A DNA stretch of 8,072 nt from Minisyncoccota bacterium (GCA_023143935.1 JAGLGQ010000043.1:1-8072); one strand, 5' to 3'; shown: positions 1-4,907, counted from the stretch's first letter. Notes: generated from the sequence alone by a model not told the origin. Numbers and translations: made by a program.

Positions 1-701
1 ATAAGTTGTATTGGGTTTTCTGTATTATTTTTAAATTTGAAATCAATTGAAGAGCTATTAGATATGGTTGCATCAAATCCAAATCCGCCATAGAGTTTTA
101 TGTTTTTTGAGTGATATTGTTTTTGTTTTATTTCTAATCCCGCGTTGTAAATTGTTCTAAATAAAGTGGTGGACGTTTGACATATTCCTCCACCGATACC
201 ATTTACAATTTTTCCGTTATTTATAACTTTGCTTTCTACAAAACCAGTTTTTGAAGTAATTGGTCCGATGGTATCTAAAAAAGAAAAGATTTCGTTTGGT
301 TGAATAATTGTTCTGTTTAATTTTTTTATGGCGGTTAATATATTTTCTTTTCTATTTTTAGAAGAATTTTTGTAGTTTGATATTCCTATTGATAATAAAT
401 TTGGATATTTGGGATTATTTGTGTTGTTTTCGAAAAGAGGTATTAATTTTTCGTTTTTATAAATTGCATTTCCTAAAATTGTTTTTGTTTTTTTGTCCCA
501 ATTTTTTGGGTTTAGAATTTGATTTATAAGGGTTTCGGGTATTTTTATATTTTTATTAGTTTTTTCTGGAGTTAAAATATTGGAGGGTAAATGTAAACAC
601 GAACTAGTTAAACCCATTAAAACAAAAACACCAGCAAATTGTAAAAAATTTCTTCTGGTGATTTGATTTAAAAGAAAGTTTGGTTTTTCTTTAGAATTCA
701 T
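1..701 (-). CDS. VanW family protein, C-terminus cut off by the window edge
   Basis: The frame opens at ATG (699-701) and stays open to the window edge, giving 233 codons. The N-terminus has a twin-arginine-like motif (T15-R16-R17-N-F-L-Q), a hydrophobic stretch at about residues 21-33 and then C35 in the context LTSSC. This suggests export, possibly as a Tat-dependent lipoprotein, although Thr at -3 is a poor lipobox residue. The VanW domain covers roughly residues 135-233. It shows FLDTIGPITSKTGF, the family hallmark GGGICQTSTTL (170-180) with N-A-G-L-E just after, then a conserved YHS and GFGFDATIS, and KFKNNTENP near the break. VanW proteins occur in vancomycin-resistance clusters and widely elsewhere. 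They are envelope-associated with no settled enzymatic role. The gene follows a small lipoprotein gene on the same strand, separated by a 34-bp palindrome. No clear ribosome binding site or promoter is visible. Family call is firm; the localisation is inferred. Confidence 0.88.
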   Translation of the reverse strand, partial: MNSKEKPNFLLNQITRRNFLQFAGVFVLMGLTSSCLHLPSNILTPEKTNKNIKIPETLINQILNPKNWDKKTKTILGNAIYKNEKLIPLFENNTNNPKYPNLLSIGISNYKNSSKNRKENILTAIKKLNRTIIQPNEIFSFLDTIGPITSKTGFVESKVINNGKIVNGIGGGICQTSTTLFRTIYNAGLEIKQKQYHSKNIKLYGGFGFDATISNSSSIDFKFKNNTENPIQL

Positions 702-738
702 GGTTTTTTATAATAATTGATATTATTATGTGTTTTTT

Positions 739-772
739 TGAATAAAAAAATAATTAATTATTTTTTTATTCA
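739..772. repeat. 34-bp perfect A/T-rich palindrome, possible terminator
   Basis: TGAATAAAAAAATAATT is followed directly by its exact reverse complement, so the element has 17-bp arms and no spacer. It begins one base after the stop codon of the small lipoprotein gene on the minus strand and lies upstream of the VanW-family gene. With only one G-C pair per arm it is a weak hairpin, but its place after a stop codon fits a transcription end or mRNA 3' stabiliser. Both strands read identically, so direction cannot be told. Confidence 0.5.
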
Positions 773-773
773 T

Positions 774-998
774 CTAGTTTCCCATTAATTTATCTACGCA
801 GGATGGTATTTTATTTGAAAATGATCCTCCATAATAGTCGAGACACATGTCAGTTGCTTGTGAACGAGTCATGTCTTTATCGCATGCAGATAAAACAGGT
901 GTTGTTGCGAGAAGTGATAATATAATAAAAATTTTTTGAAGGTGTTTTTGGTAATTTGGTGTATTTTCTTTTGGTTGTTTGTTTATTGTTGATTTCAT
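774..998 (-). CDS. small putative lipoprotein, 74 residues
   Basis: I do not recognise a family. The protein has a polar, basic N-region of about 22 residues, a hydrophobic core (I23-P34) and a good lipobox, V-L-S-A-C39, so export and lipidation at C39 are likely. The mature part is only about 36 residues. It holds two further cysteines (C52, C67) that could form a disulfide, and a Y-Y-G-G turn (55-58). The start is supported by a strong promoter (-35 TTGACA at 1045-1050, -10 TACAAT at 1022-1027), which would give a 5' leader of roughly 17 bases. No Shine-Dalgarno sequence is seen. The gene sits between a cell-wall hydrolase and a VanW-family gene, all on one strand, which suggests an envelope role. 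The coding call rests on signal, promoter and position rather than homology. Confidence 0.72.
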   Translation of the reverse strand: MKSTINKQPKENTPNYQKHLQKIFIILSLLATTPVLSACDKDMTRSQATDMCLDYYGGSFSNKIPSCVDKLMGN

Positions 999-1021
999 AT
1001 TTTTTGTTTTAATGTTTTAGT

Positions 1022-1050
1022 ATTGTATACTAATTTTATGTATTTGTCAA
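1022..1050 (-). promoter_or_regulatory. sigma70-type promoter of the small lipoprotein gene
   Basis: On the minus strand the sequence reads TTGACA (1050-1045), a 17-base spacer, then TACAAT (1027-1022). That is a perfect -35 box and a -10 box with one mismatch. Transcription should start near 1015, about 17 bases before the ATG at 998. Confidence 0.8.
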
Positions 1051-1063
1051 GCTTTTTTGTTTG

Positions 1064-1132
1064 TATTTTTCAACAAATCCGATTTGTACGGTAACTGTAA
1101 GTTACCGTACAAATCGGATTTGTTGAAAAATA
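1064..1132. repeat. long perfect inverted repeat (33-bp arms, 3-base loop)
   Basis: The left arm (1064-1096) starts TATTTTTCAACA and the right arm (1100-1132) is its exact reverse complement, with loop GTA. It lies nine bases after the stop of the cell-wall hydrolase gene and 14 bases before the -35 box of the lipoprotein promoter (minus-strand order). It probably ends or insulates the hydrolase transcript, but no U tract follows the stem on the minus strand, so it is not a canonical intrinsic terminator. Its ends (TTTTCAACA ... TGTTGAAAA) are shared with the hairpin at 4451-4513. Confidence 0.85.
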
Positions 1133-1141
1133 ATGATAAAT

Positions 1142-1948
1142 TTAAACTTTCTTTTCGTAAGAAGCTAAACCTTCTTTGGCAATTTTTATTTTTTGATTTT
1201 CAAAACTTGTTGAAGCGATTAATATTTTATCTTTGTTGTGAAAATAAAAAAGCAAGTCTTTGTTTAGGGGATTTTTAAAATTCCCGTTTATTAATTGTTT
1301 AATAATATATTCAGCACATTTTGCTTTCTTGTCTTCTAAAGAGTTTGGTTTAAAAGTATGTCTTTTTGTGGCGAATGCTTTATATTGAATACTAGGATTA
1401 TATTTATGGTATGCTTGGAATTGATTTGGTTGTGTAGCTATTCTCATAATAGTGTTATTCCATTTTTTAGATCGATTTATTATAAAACCAAGTATTTCAG
1501 ACATTTCTTCTGCTGTTTTCTCGGTATTTTTAAAAGGACTACTTTCTCCATATAAAATTGCAGCTAAAATTTTTTGTTCTTTTTCGTTTAAATTATATTT
1601 ATTTTCTTTTTCTGCTTGTTTTTCGGTAATTTCTGTAATAAGTTGATTAAATGATTTTTTATCAGTATTTAATAAAGTAGATATTTTAATTGTTGATTTT
1701 TGAGTTGTATTTTTTTCAAGAATATTTGCAATAAGTTGGTCAAATGAGTCTATGCCTGTGTTCAGTGCATTTAATGGTTTAATTGTTGGATTTAGTATAT
1801 AAGTTGTTTCTTTTTCTGGAGTAATAGTTACTGCTGTCGTAGAAGAAATGACACCAAAAAATAATACAATAAAGGTTAAATACCTTAATTTTAAACGAAA
1901 TGGTTGTTTTTCTGTTCTTAAATAAATTGATGAATTTTTGTTTTTCAT
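1142..1948 (-). CDS. SleB-like cell-wall hydrolase, membrane-anchored
   Basis: Read from ATG 1946-1948, this gives 268 residues. Residues 19-40 are a basic then hydrophobic signal or anchor segment, so the protein acts outside the membrane. Residues 41-120 are a polar linker with two copies of an SFxQLIxxIxEK pattern (68-80, 99-111). Residues 121-245 resemble the SleB/CwlJ hydrolase fold. The visible marks are L-Y-G-E135 (the usual catalytic Glu context), G-F-I-I-N-R (154-159), T-Q-P-N-Q-F (172-177) and F-Y-F-H-N (234-238). Such enzymes cleave peptidoglycan. The frame extends upstream to an ATG at 1981, but those 11 codons include the -10 box of the gene's own promoter, so the start at 1948 is preferred. 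A roughly 18-base leader without a Shine-Dalgarno sequence results. The family call is by motif and is divergent from the classic enzymes. Confidence 0.75.
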   Translation of the reverse strand: MKNKNSSIYLRTEKQPFRLKLRYLTFIVLFFGVISSTTAVTITPEKETTYILNPTIKPLNALNTGIDSFDQLIANILEKNTTQKSTIKISTLLNTDKKSFNQLITEITEKQAEKENKYNLNEKEQKILAAILYGESSPFKNTEKTAEEMSEILGFIINRSKKWNNTIMRIATQPNQFQAYHKYNPSIQYKAFATKRHTFKPNSLEDKKAKCAEYIIKQLINGNFKNPLNKDLLFYFHNKDKILIASTSFENQKIKIAKEGLASYEKKV

Positions 1949-1972
1949 GGTAATTTGTTTTTTAAAGTGCAT

Positions 1973-2000
1973 ATTGTACATTAAATAAAAAATATGTCAA
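1973..2000 (-). promoter_or_regulatory. sigma70-type promoter of the cell-wall hydrolase gene
   Basis: On the minus strand the sequence reads TTGACA (2000-1995), a 16-base spacer, then TACAAT (1978-1973). Transcription should start near 1966. This places the first ATG of the open frame (1979-1981) upstream of the transcript and points to the ATG at 1948 as the real start. Confidence 0.78.
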
Positions 2001-2009
2001 GCGTTTGGT

Positions 2010-2070
2010 ATTTATTTTTGGGTTTTTGGGGGTTTTGCTTCGCAAAACCCCCAAAAACCCAAAAGTAAAT
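2010..2070. repeat. long hairpin between divergent promoters
   Basis: Arms of 29 bases (2010-2038 and 2042-2070) pair around the loop TTC, with one T/G mismatch (2015/2065). The stem carries alternating G and T runs (GGGTTTTTGGGGG). It lies almost centrally between the two divergent -35 boxes, 9 bases from the minus-strand TTGACA and 10 from the plus-strand TTGACT. Neither promoter should transcribe it, so a terminator role for these genes is unlikely. It may act as a DNA cruciform or insulator, or be an inserted repeat. Confidence 0.8.
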
Positions 2071-2080
2071 ATTGGGAGGC

Positions 2081-2108
2081 TTGACTTTTTTCTTTATACA
2101 TATAATAT
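2081..2108 (+). promoter_or_regulatory. promoter of the leader peptide and thrS
   Basis: The -35 box TTGACT lies at 2081-2086. The -10 is ambiguous: a perfect TATAAT at 2101-2106 has only a 14-base spacer, while TAATAT at 2103-2108 has a 16-base spacer. Either choice puts the transcription start at about 2113-2116, at or just before the leader-peptide ATG, so the leader peptide would be read from a leaderless or almost leaderless mRNA. Confidence 0.6.
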
Positions 2109-2115
2109 AAATAAT

Positions 2116-2157
2116 ATGTTAGCAATAACTACAACAACAACCACTACGACTGCATAA
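2116..2157 (+). CDS. threonine-rich leader peptide of thrS (13 residues)
   Basis: ATG at 2116-2118 opens a 13-codon frame, MLAITTTTTTTTA, ending at TAA 2155-2157. Eight consecutive threonine codons (ACT, ACA x3, ACC, ACT, ACG, ACT) use all four synonymous codons, which is notable in an AT-rich genome. The peptide lies between a promoter and an intrinsic terminator in front of thrS. Its job is inferred to be sensing charged threonyl-tRNA by ribosome stalling, as in the thr operon leader of enterobacteria and the phenylalanine-rich leader of pheST. The start has no Shine-Dalgarno sequence and lies at or within a few bases of the predicted +1, which suits leaderless initiation. The product itself probably has no function beyond being translated. 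Confidence 0.85.
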   Translation: MLAITTTTTTTTA

Positions 2158-2218
2158 AGCAGAGGTTTTGTTGAAGTTAAAAATAAAATCTCTTTAAAGT
2201 AATTTAAAGGGGTTTTTT
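2132..2218 (+). promoter_or_regulatory. transcription attenuator: segments 1:2, 2:3 and 3:4
   Basis: Three competing helices can be read from the sequence. Helix 1:2 pairs CAACAACAACC (2132-2142, inside the Thr codons) with GGTTTTGTTG (2164-2173): ten pairs with one bulged C at 2138. Helix 2:3, the antiterminator, pairs AGAGGTTTTG (2161-2170) with TAAAATCTCT (2184-2193): ten pairs including two G-U wobbles, with a 13-base loop. Helix 3:4 is the terminator. A ribosome stalled on Thr codons covers segment 1 and frees 2 for 3, giving read-through. A ribosome reaching the stop at 2155 covers part of 2, so 3:4 forms. Without translation, 1:2 forms and termination follows. The pairings are seen; the mechanism is inferred from classical attenuation. 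Confidence 0.82.
2185..2218 (+). terminator. attenuator terminator upstream of thrS
   Basis: TCTCTTTAAA (2189-2198) pairs with TTTAAAGGGG (2203-2212) through ten pairs, two of them U-G, around the loop GTAA. Six T residues follow (2213-2218), and up to four flanking A residues can extend the stem into the T run. It ends 19 bases before the thrS ATG, so termination here would block thrS expression. Its left arm overlaps the antiterminator half-helix. Confidence 0.82.
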
Positions 2219-2237
2219 AAAAAATAATTAAATAAAT

Positions 2238-3995
2238 ATGTTAGAAAAAAAAGAAAATTCGCAATTGTTTAAAATTAGACATTCACTGGCTCATATATTA
2301 GCGATGTCTATTTTAGATAAATATAAAAATGCAAAACTTGCTATTGGTCCAGTGGTGGATAATGGTTTTTATTATGATATTGATTTTAGAAGTGAAAAAA
2401 TTACGGATGCAGATTTAAAAGATTTTCAAAAAAAGATGAAAAAAATCATTTCTCAGAAATATGATTTTAAAAAAATAGATGTTTCAAGAGATGAAGCGTT
2501 GGAAAAAGTTAAGGGAAATGAATATAAAGAGGAGTTAATAAATGAGTTTGTTAATGCGGGAGAAAATATTACTTTTTATAAAACTGGTGATGAATTTGAA
2601 GATTTATGTGAGGGTGTTCATGTAGAAAATACATCTGAAATTTCCACTGATGCTTTTAAGCTTGTAAAAGTAGCTGGTGCATATTGGAGGGGGGATGAAG
2701 AAAATAAGATGTTAACTCGGATTTATGGGGTGGCGTTTGAAACAAAGGAGAAATTGGAAGAATATGAAAATATGATGAGAGAGGCTGAAAAGAGAGATCA
2801 TAGAAAACTTGGAAAAGAATTAGGTTTATTTACTTTTTCTGAATATGTGGGAGCAGGTTTGCCATTATTTACACCAAAAGGTACTTTAATTCGTGATTTA
2901 ATAATAGGACGAATTGCAAAATTACAAGAAAAGTTGGGTTGGCAAAAAGTAACTATTCCACATATTACAAAGTCTGATTTATATAAGATTTCGGGACATT
3001 GGGATAAATTTAAAGATGATTTGTTTTTTGTGAAAGGGAAGTCTGATACAGAATTTGTGATGAAACCTATGAATTGTCCACATCATACTCAAATATATGC
3101 AGCTTATCCAAAATCTTATAAAGATTTACCAGTAAGATTTACAGAAATTACTACTGTATATCGTGATGAACAGGCGGGGGAATTAATGGGGCTTTCGCGA
3201 GTAAGGTCTATTACTCAAGATGATGGGCATTCTTTTTGTACAGAAGAGCAAATTGAACAAGAGGTAAAAAATATTGTTTCAATTATTAAAGATTTTTATA
3301 CGGATTTAGGAATGTTTGAAGATGGAAAGTATTGGGTTTCACTTTCAGTGATGGATCCAGAACATCCAGAAAAATATTTAAATGAAAATGGACTTTTTGA
3401 AAAAGCGGAGGTAATTTTAGAGAAAATTGCCAAAGAAGAAAATTTACCATACAAAAGAATAGAGGGGGAAGCGGCTTTTTATGGTCCAAAGCTTGATTTT
3501 CAGTTTATGGATGCGATTGGTAGGGAGTGGCAGTTGGGAACTGTACAATTAGATTTTTCAATGCCAGAAAGATTTAATCTTGAATATACAGATGAAAATG
3601 GAGAAAAGAAAGTTCCGGTGATGATTCATAGGGCAATTGCTGGGTCGCTTGAAAGATTTATGTCGTTAATGGTTGAGCATTTTGCTGGGGAATTTCCATT
3701 TTGGCTTTCTCCTGTACAGGCAAAAATTATTCCTGTGGGAGATTTTGCAAATGAATATGCGGGGAATATTTTTAATGAATTAAAAGAAAAGGGGTTTAGG
3801 GTGGAATTTGATGATTCTGATAATGGTTTTGGTAAAAAAGTTAGGTTGGCAAAAAAAGAAAAATTACCATTTTTTATTATTGTTGGAGATAAAGATATTG
3901 AGGCAAAAAAAGTAACTTTGGAAAGTATGAGTGGGGAGAGTGAGCAAATTTCTTTAGAAGAATTAATTGATAAATTCAAAAAAGAAAATAAATAA
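2238..3995 (+). CDS. thrS: threonyl-tRNA synthetase lacking the TGS domain
   Basis: This class II enzyme charges tRNA-Thr with threonine in the cytoplasm. The 585-residue protein begins almost directly in the editing (N2) domain, with H15-S-L-A-H19 and C124-E-G-V-H128, the four metal or catalytic ligands expected there. The roughly 60-residue TGS (N1) domain of typical 640-residue enzymes is absent. The catalytic core has zinc ligands C280 (MNCPHH), H331 (DDGHSF) and H464 (MIHRA). Motif 2 is around FTEITTVYRDEQAGEL (301-316) and motif 3 is G469-S-L-E-R473. The anticodon-binding domain fills about 490-585. No Shine-Dalgarno sequence precedes the ATG, and no upstream in-frame TGS coding is possible because the attenuator terminator lies there. 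Expression is probably controlled by the threonine leader peptide. The gene ends at its own intrinsic terminator. Confidence 0.97.
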   Translation: MLEKKENSQLFKIRHSLAHILAMSILDKYKNAKLAIGPVVDNGFYYDIDFRSEKITDADLKDFQKKMKKIISQKYDFKKIDVSRDEALEKVKGNEYKEELINEFVNAGENITFYKTGDEFEDLCEGVHVENTSEISTDAFKLVKVAGAYWRGDEENKMLTRIYGVAFETKEKLEEYENMMREAEKRDHRKLGKELGLFTFSEYVGAGLPLFTPKGTLIRDLIIGRIAKLQEKLGWQKVTIPHITKSDLYKISGHWDKFKDDLFFVKGKSDTEFVMKPMNCPHHTQIYAAYPKSYKDLPVRFTEITTVYRDEQAGELMGLSRVRSITQDDGHSFCTEEQIEQEVKNIVSIIKDFYTDLGMFEDGKYWVSLSVMDPEHPEKYLNENGLFEKAEVILEKIAKEENLPYKRIEGEAAFYGPKLDFQFMDAIGREWQLGTVQLDFSMPERFNLEYTDENGEKKVPVMIHRAIAGSLERFMSLMVEHFAGEFPFWLSPVQAKIIPVGDFANEYAGNIFNELKEKGFRVEFDDSDNGFGKKVRLAKKEKLPFFIIVGDKDIEAKKVTLESMSGESEQISLEELIDKFKKENK

Positions 3996-4008
3996 TTTTA
4001 AATTTTAT

Positions 4009-4055
4009 AAAAAAACAAACAAAAATTCTTTTGGAATTTTTGTTTGTGTTTTTTT
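4009..4055 (+). terminator. intrinsic terminator of thrS
   Basis: ACAAACAAAAATTC (4015-4028) pairs perfectly with GAATTTTTGTTTGT (4034-4047) around a five-base loop. Seven T residues follow (4049-4055), matched by an A run before the stem. It starts about 13 bases after the thrS stop codon. Confidence 0.9.
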
Positions 4056-4070
4056 GTAATATTTTTGGAA

Positions 4071-4098
4071 TTGACAAATTGTTATTTTATTTTACAAT
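4071..4098 (+). promoter_or_regulatory. promoter of the first small paralog
   Basis: TTGACA (4071-4076), a 16-base spacer and TACAAT (4093-4098) predict a start near 4105. The surrounding 44 bases (4061-4104) match 4526-4569 with only two differences, so this promoter has been duplicated together with the downstream gene. Confidence 0.82.
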
Positions 4099-4118
4099 TA
4101 TTTTTAGTATTAATTAAT

Positions 4119-4123
4119 AAGGA
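4119..4123 (+). promoter_or_regulatory. possible Shine-Dalgarno site, first small paralog
   Basis: AAGGA lies eight bases before the ATG at 4132. It is the most plausible ribosome binding site in the window, where most starts have none, and supports this start. Confidence 0.5.
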
Positions 4124-4131
4124 ATAGATAT

Positions 4132-4428
4132 ATGTGTTCATTAGAAAAAAAGTGGGGAATAATTTTAAGTAATAAATTAAGTGAGTGTGAGGGGAAAGTA
4201 ATTTCTTTAGATAAAGTAAGAGAAAAAATTCGGGAAAATATTGAGAAAGATGGTTTACGATTGATATATAATTTTAAAAAGAATCCTTTTTTGTTATTAG
4301 AAGAATTTCTTTTTTTGAAAAAAAGAATTATCGAAGCTCAAAAAAAAGGAATAAAAATTTCCCGTAAGATTATTAATGGTTTATCAAATGTTGACAAAAA
4401 AATAGATTTAATAAAAAGAGTGTGGTAA
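4132..4428 (+). CDS. small basic protein of unknown function, paralog 1 of 3
   Basis: I do not recognise this 98-residue, lysine-rich protein. It has no signal peptide or clear membrane segment and looks cytoplasmic and largely helical. Its C-terminal part, KRIIEAQKKGIKIS (64-77) followed by a spaced I/L pattern ending in I-D-L-I (91-94), recurs in the next two genes as a x-K-K/R-G-I-x-x-S/P motif with a trailing amphipathic helix. The middle also aligns with paralog 3 (SECEGKVISLDKV here, SECREKVILMGEV there). The N-terminus matches the other two at the DNA level (ATGxGTTCAT ... GGGGAATA). It has its own promoter and a possible ribosome binding site, and its stop is immediately followed by hairpins. 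Paralogy and a dedicated promoter make it a real gene; function is open. Confidence 0.8.
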   Translation: MCSLEKKWGIILSNKLSECEGKVISLDKVREKIRENIEKDGLRLIYNFKKNPFLLLEEFLFLKKRIIEAQKKGIKISRKIINGLSNVDKKIDLIKRVW

Positions 4429-4454
4429 ATGTAAAAAAATAGTTTTTTACATTT
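4427..4454 (+). terminator. A/T-rich hairpin at the stop of paralog 1
   Basis: AAATGTAAAAAA (4427-4438) pairs perfectly with TTTTTTACATTT (4443-4454) around the loop ATAG. The stem starts inside the stop codon and overlaps the first bases of the larger hairpin at 4451-4513. It is a weak candidate for transcription termination or mRNA end protection. Confidence 0.5.
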
Positions 4455-4513
4455 TCAACAGGTTCGGCCTCTGACAAGGTTGAACCTTGTCAGAGGCCGG
4501 ACCTGTTGAAAAT
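4451..4513. repeat. long GC-rich inverted repeat (31-base arms)
   Basis: The left arm starts ATTTTCAACAGGTTCGGCC (4451 onward) and pairs with 4483-4513. The only imperfection is T4464 opposite G4500, a U-G wobble if read as plus-strand RNA and an A/C mismatch on the other strand. The formal loop is one base (G4482), so in practice it is a few bases. It separates paralog 1 from the promoter of paralog 2. No T run follows directly. It is much richer in G+C than its surroundings, and its TTTTCAACA ends match those of the repeat at 1064-1132. Confidence 0.85.
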
Positions 4514-4524
4514 CTGTTGAAAAT
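4503..4524 (+). repeat. tandem direct repeat CTGTTGAAAAT x2
   Basis: The 11-base end of the preceding hairpin (4503-4513) is repeated exactly at 4514-4524. Either copy could pair with the left arm, which suggests slippage or a remnant of an element end. Confidence 0.85.
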
Positions 4525-4535
4525 AATTTTTGGAA

Positions 4536-4563
4536 TTGACAAATTTTTATTATATTTTACAAT
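4536..4563 (+). promoter_or_regulatory. promoter of the second and third small paralogs
   Basis: TTGACA (4536-4541), a 16-base spacer and TACAAT (4558-4563) form a near copy of the promoter of paralog 1. The predicted start is near 4570, leaving a leader of about 32 bases. Paralog 3 has no promoter of its own, so this one should drive both genes. Confidence 0.82.
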
Positions 4564-4593
4564 TATTTTGAATTTTAATAAAGAGTAAATAAT

Positions 4594-4629
4594 ATAAATT
4601 TATGAGTTCATCAAAAATAGAGCGGGGAA
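4594..4629 (+). repeat. 36-bp direct repeat, copy 1 (start of paralog 2)
   Basis: The 36 bases around the start codon of paralog 2, coding for MSSSKIERG, are identical to 4872-4907 at the start of paralog 3. The copies lie 278 bases apart, which marks a fairly recent tandem duplication. Confidence 0.9.
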
Positions 4630-4883
4630 TATTTTTAAGTGAAGGGGAAAAAGAGAGGATGCGATTAGAATTTATAACAAGTTGTTTTAGGGTTTGGCGT
4701 GAATTTAAAGGAGATACGGATTTAGCGATAAAAGGTTTTGGTGTTTTAATGGAAAGGAAATTGGAGATTGAAAAAAAGGGAATTGTGATACCTAGTCAAG
4801 CTTTAAGAGTTTTATCATTAATTACGGAAAGAATGGGATTAATTAGAAAAGGTAGAAAGGGGGATAATAGAATAAATTTATGA
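4602..4883 (+). CDS. small basic protein of unknown function, paralog 2 of 3
   Basis: This 93-residue protein has no family I can name. Its first nine residues (MSSSKIERG) are identical to paralog 3, and its C-terminal ERKLEIEKKGIVIP (51-64), followed by spaced L and I up to M-G-L-I (78-81), matches the motif of both neighbours. The middle (20-50) is the most divergent part, with C28, W32 and a hydrophobic I-K-G-F-G-V-L-M stretch. The C-terminal tail is basic. A duplicated TTGACA/TACAAT promoter lies 39 bases upstream, with no good Shine-Dalgarno sequence. The stop codon overlaps the start of paralog 3 (ATGA, 4880-4883), so the two are probably co-transcribed and translationally coupled. The coding call is supported by paralogy; function is unknown. 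Confidence 0.8.
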   Translation: MSSSKIERGIFLSEGEKERMRLEFITSCFRVWREFKGDTDLAIKGFGVLMERKLEIEKKGIVIPSQALRVLSLITERMGLIRKGRKGDNRINL

Positions 4884-4907
4884 GTTCATCAAAAATAGAG
4901 CGGGGAA
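4872..4907 (+). repeat. 36-bp direct repeat, copy 2 (start of paralog 3)
   Basis: This exact copy of 4594-4629 spans the end of paralog 2 and the first codons of paralog 3. Paralog 2 therefore ends inside sequence that in the other copy is its own 5' untranslated region and start, which explains the ATGA overlap. Confidence 0.9.

Noticed and set aside
1057..1278. Plus-strand open frame over the 1064-1132 hairpin and the hydrolase 3' end
   Set aside because: It reads through a perfect inverted repeat and antisense to a recognisable gene, with no promoter and a low-complexity product.
2010..2070. Terminator for the hydrolase gene or thrS
   Set aside because: It lies upstream of both divergent promoters and is not followed by a U tract, so neither transcript should contain it.
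2109..2237. T-box riboswitch upstream of thrS
   Set aside because: No T-box consensus sequence or specifier-stem architecture is visible; the Thr-codon frame and competing helices explain the leader better.
3626..3979. 117-codon minus-strand frame inside thrS
   Set aside because: It is antisense to the conserved catalytic and anticodon-binding regions of thrS, which fully explain the sequence.
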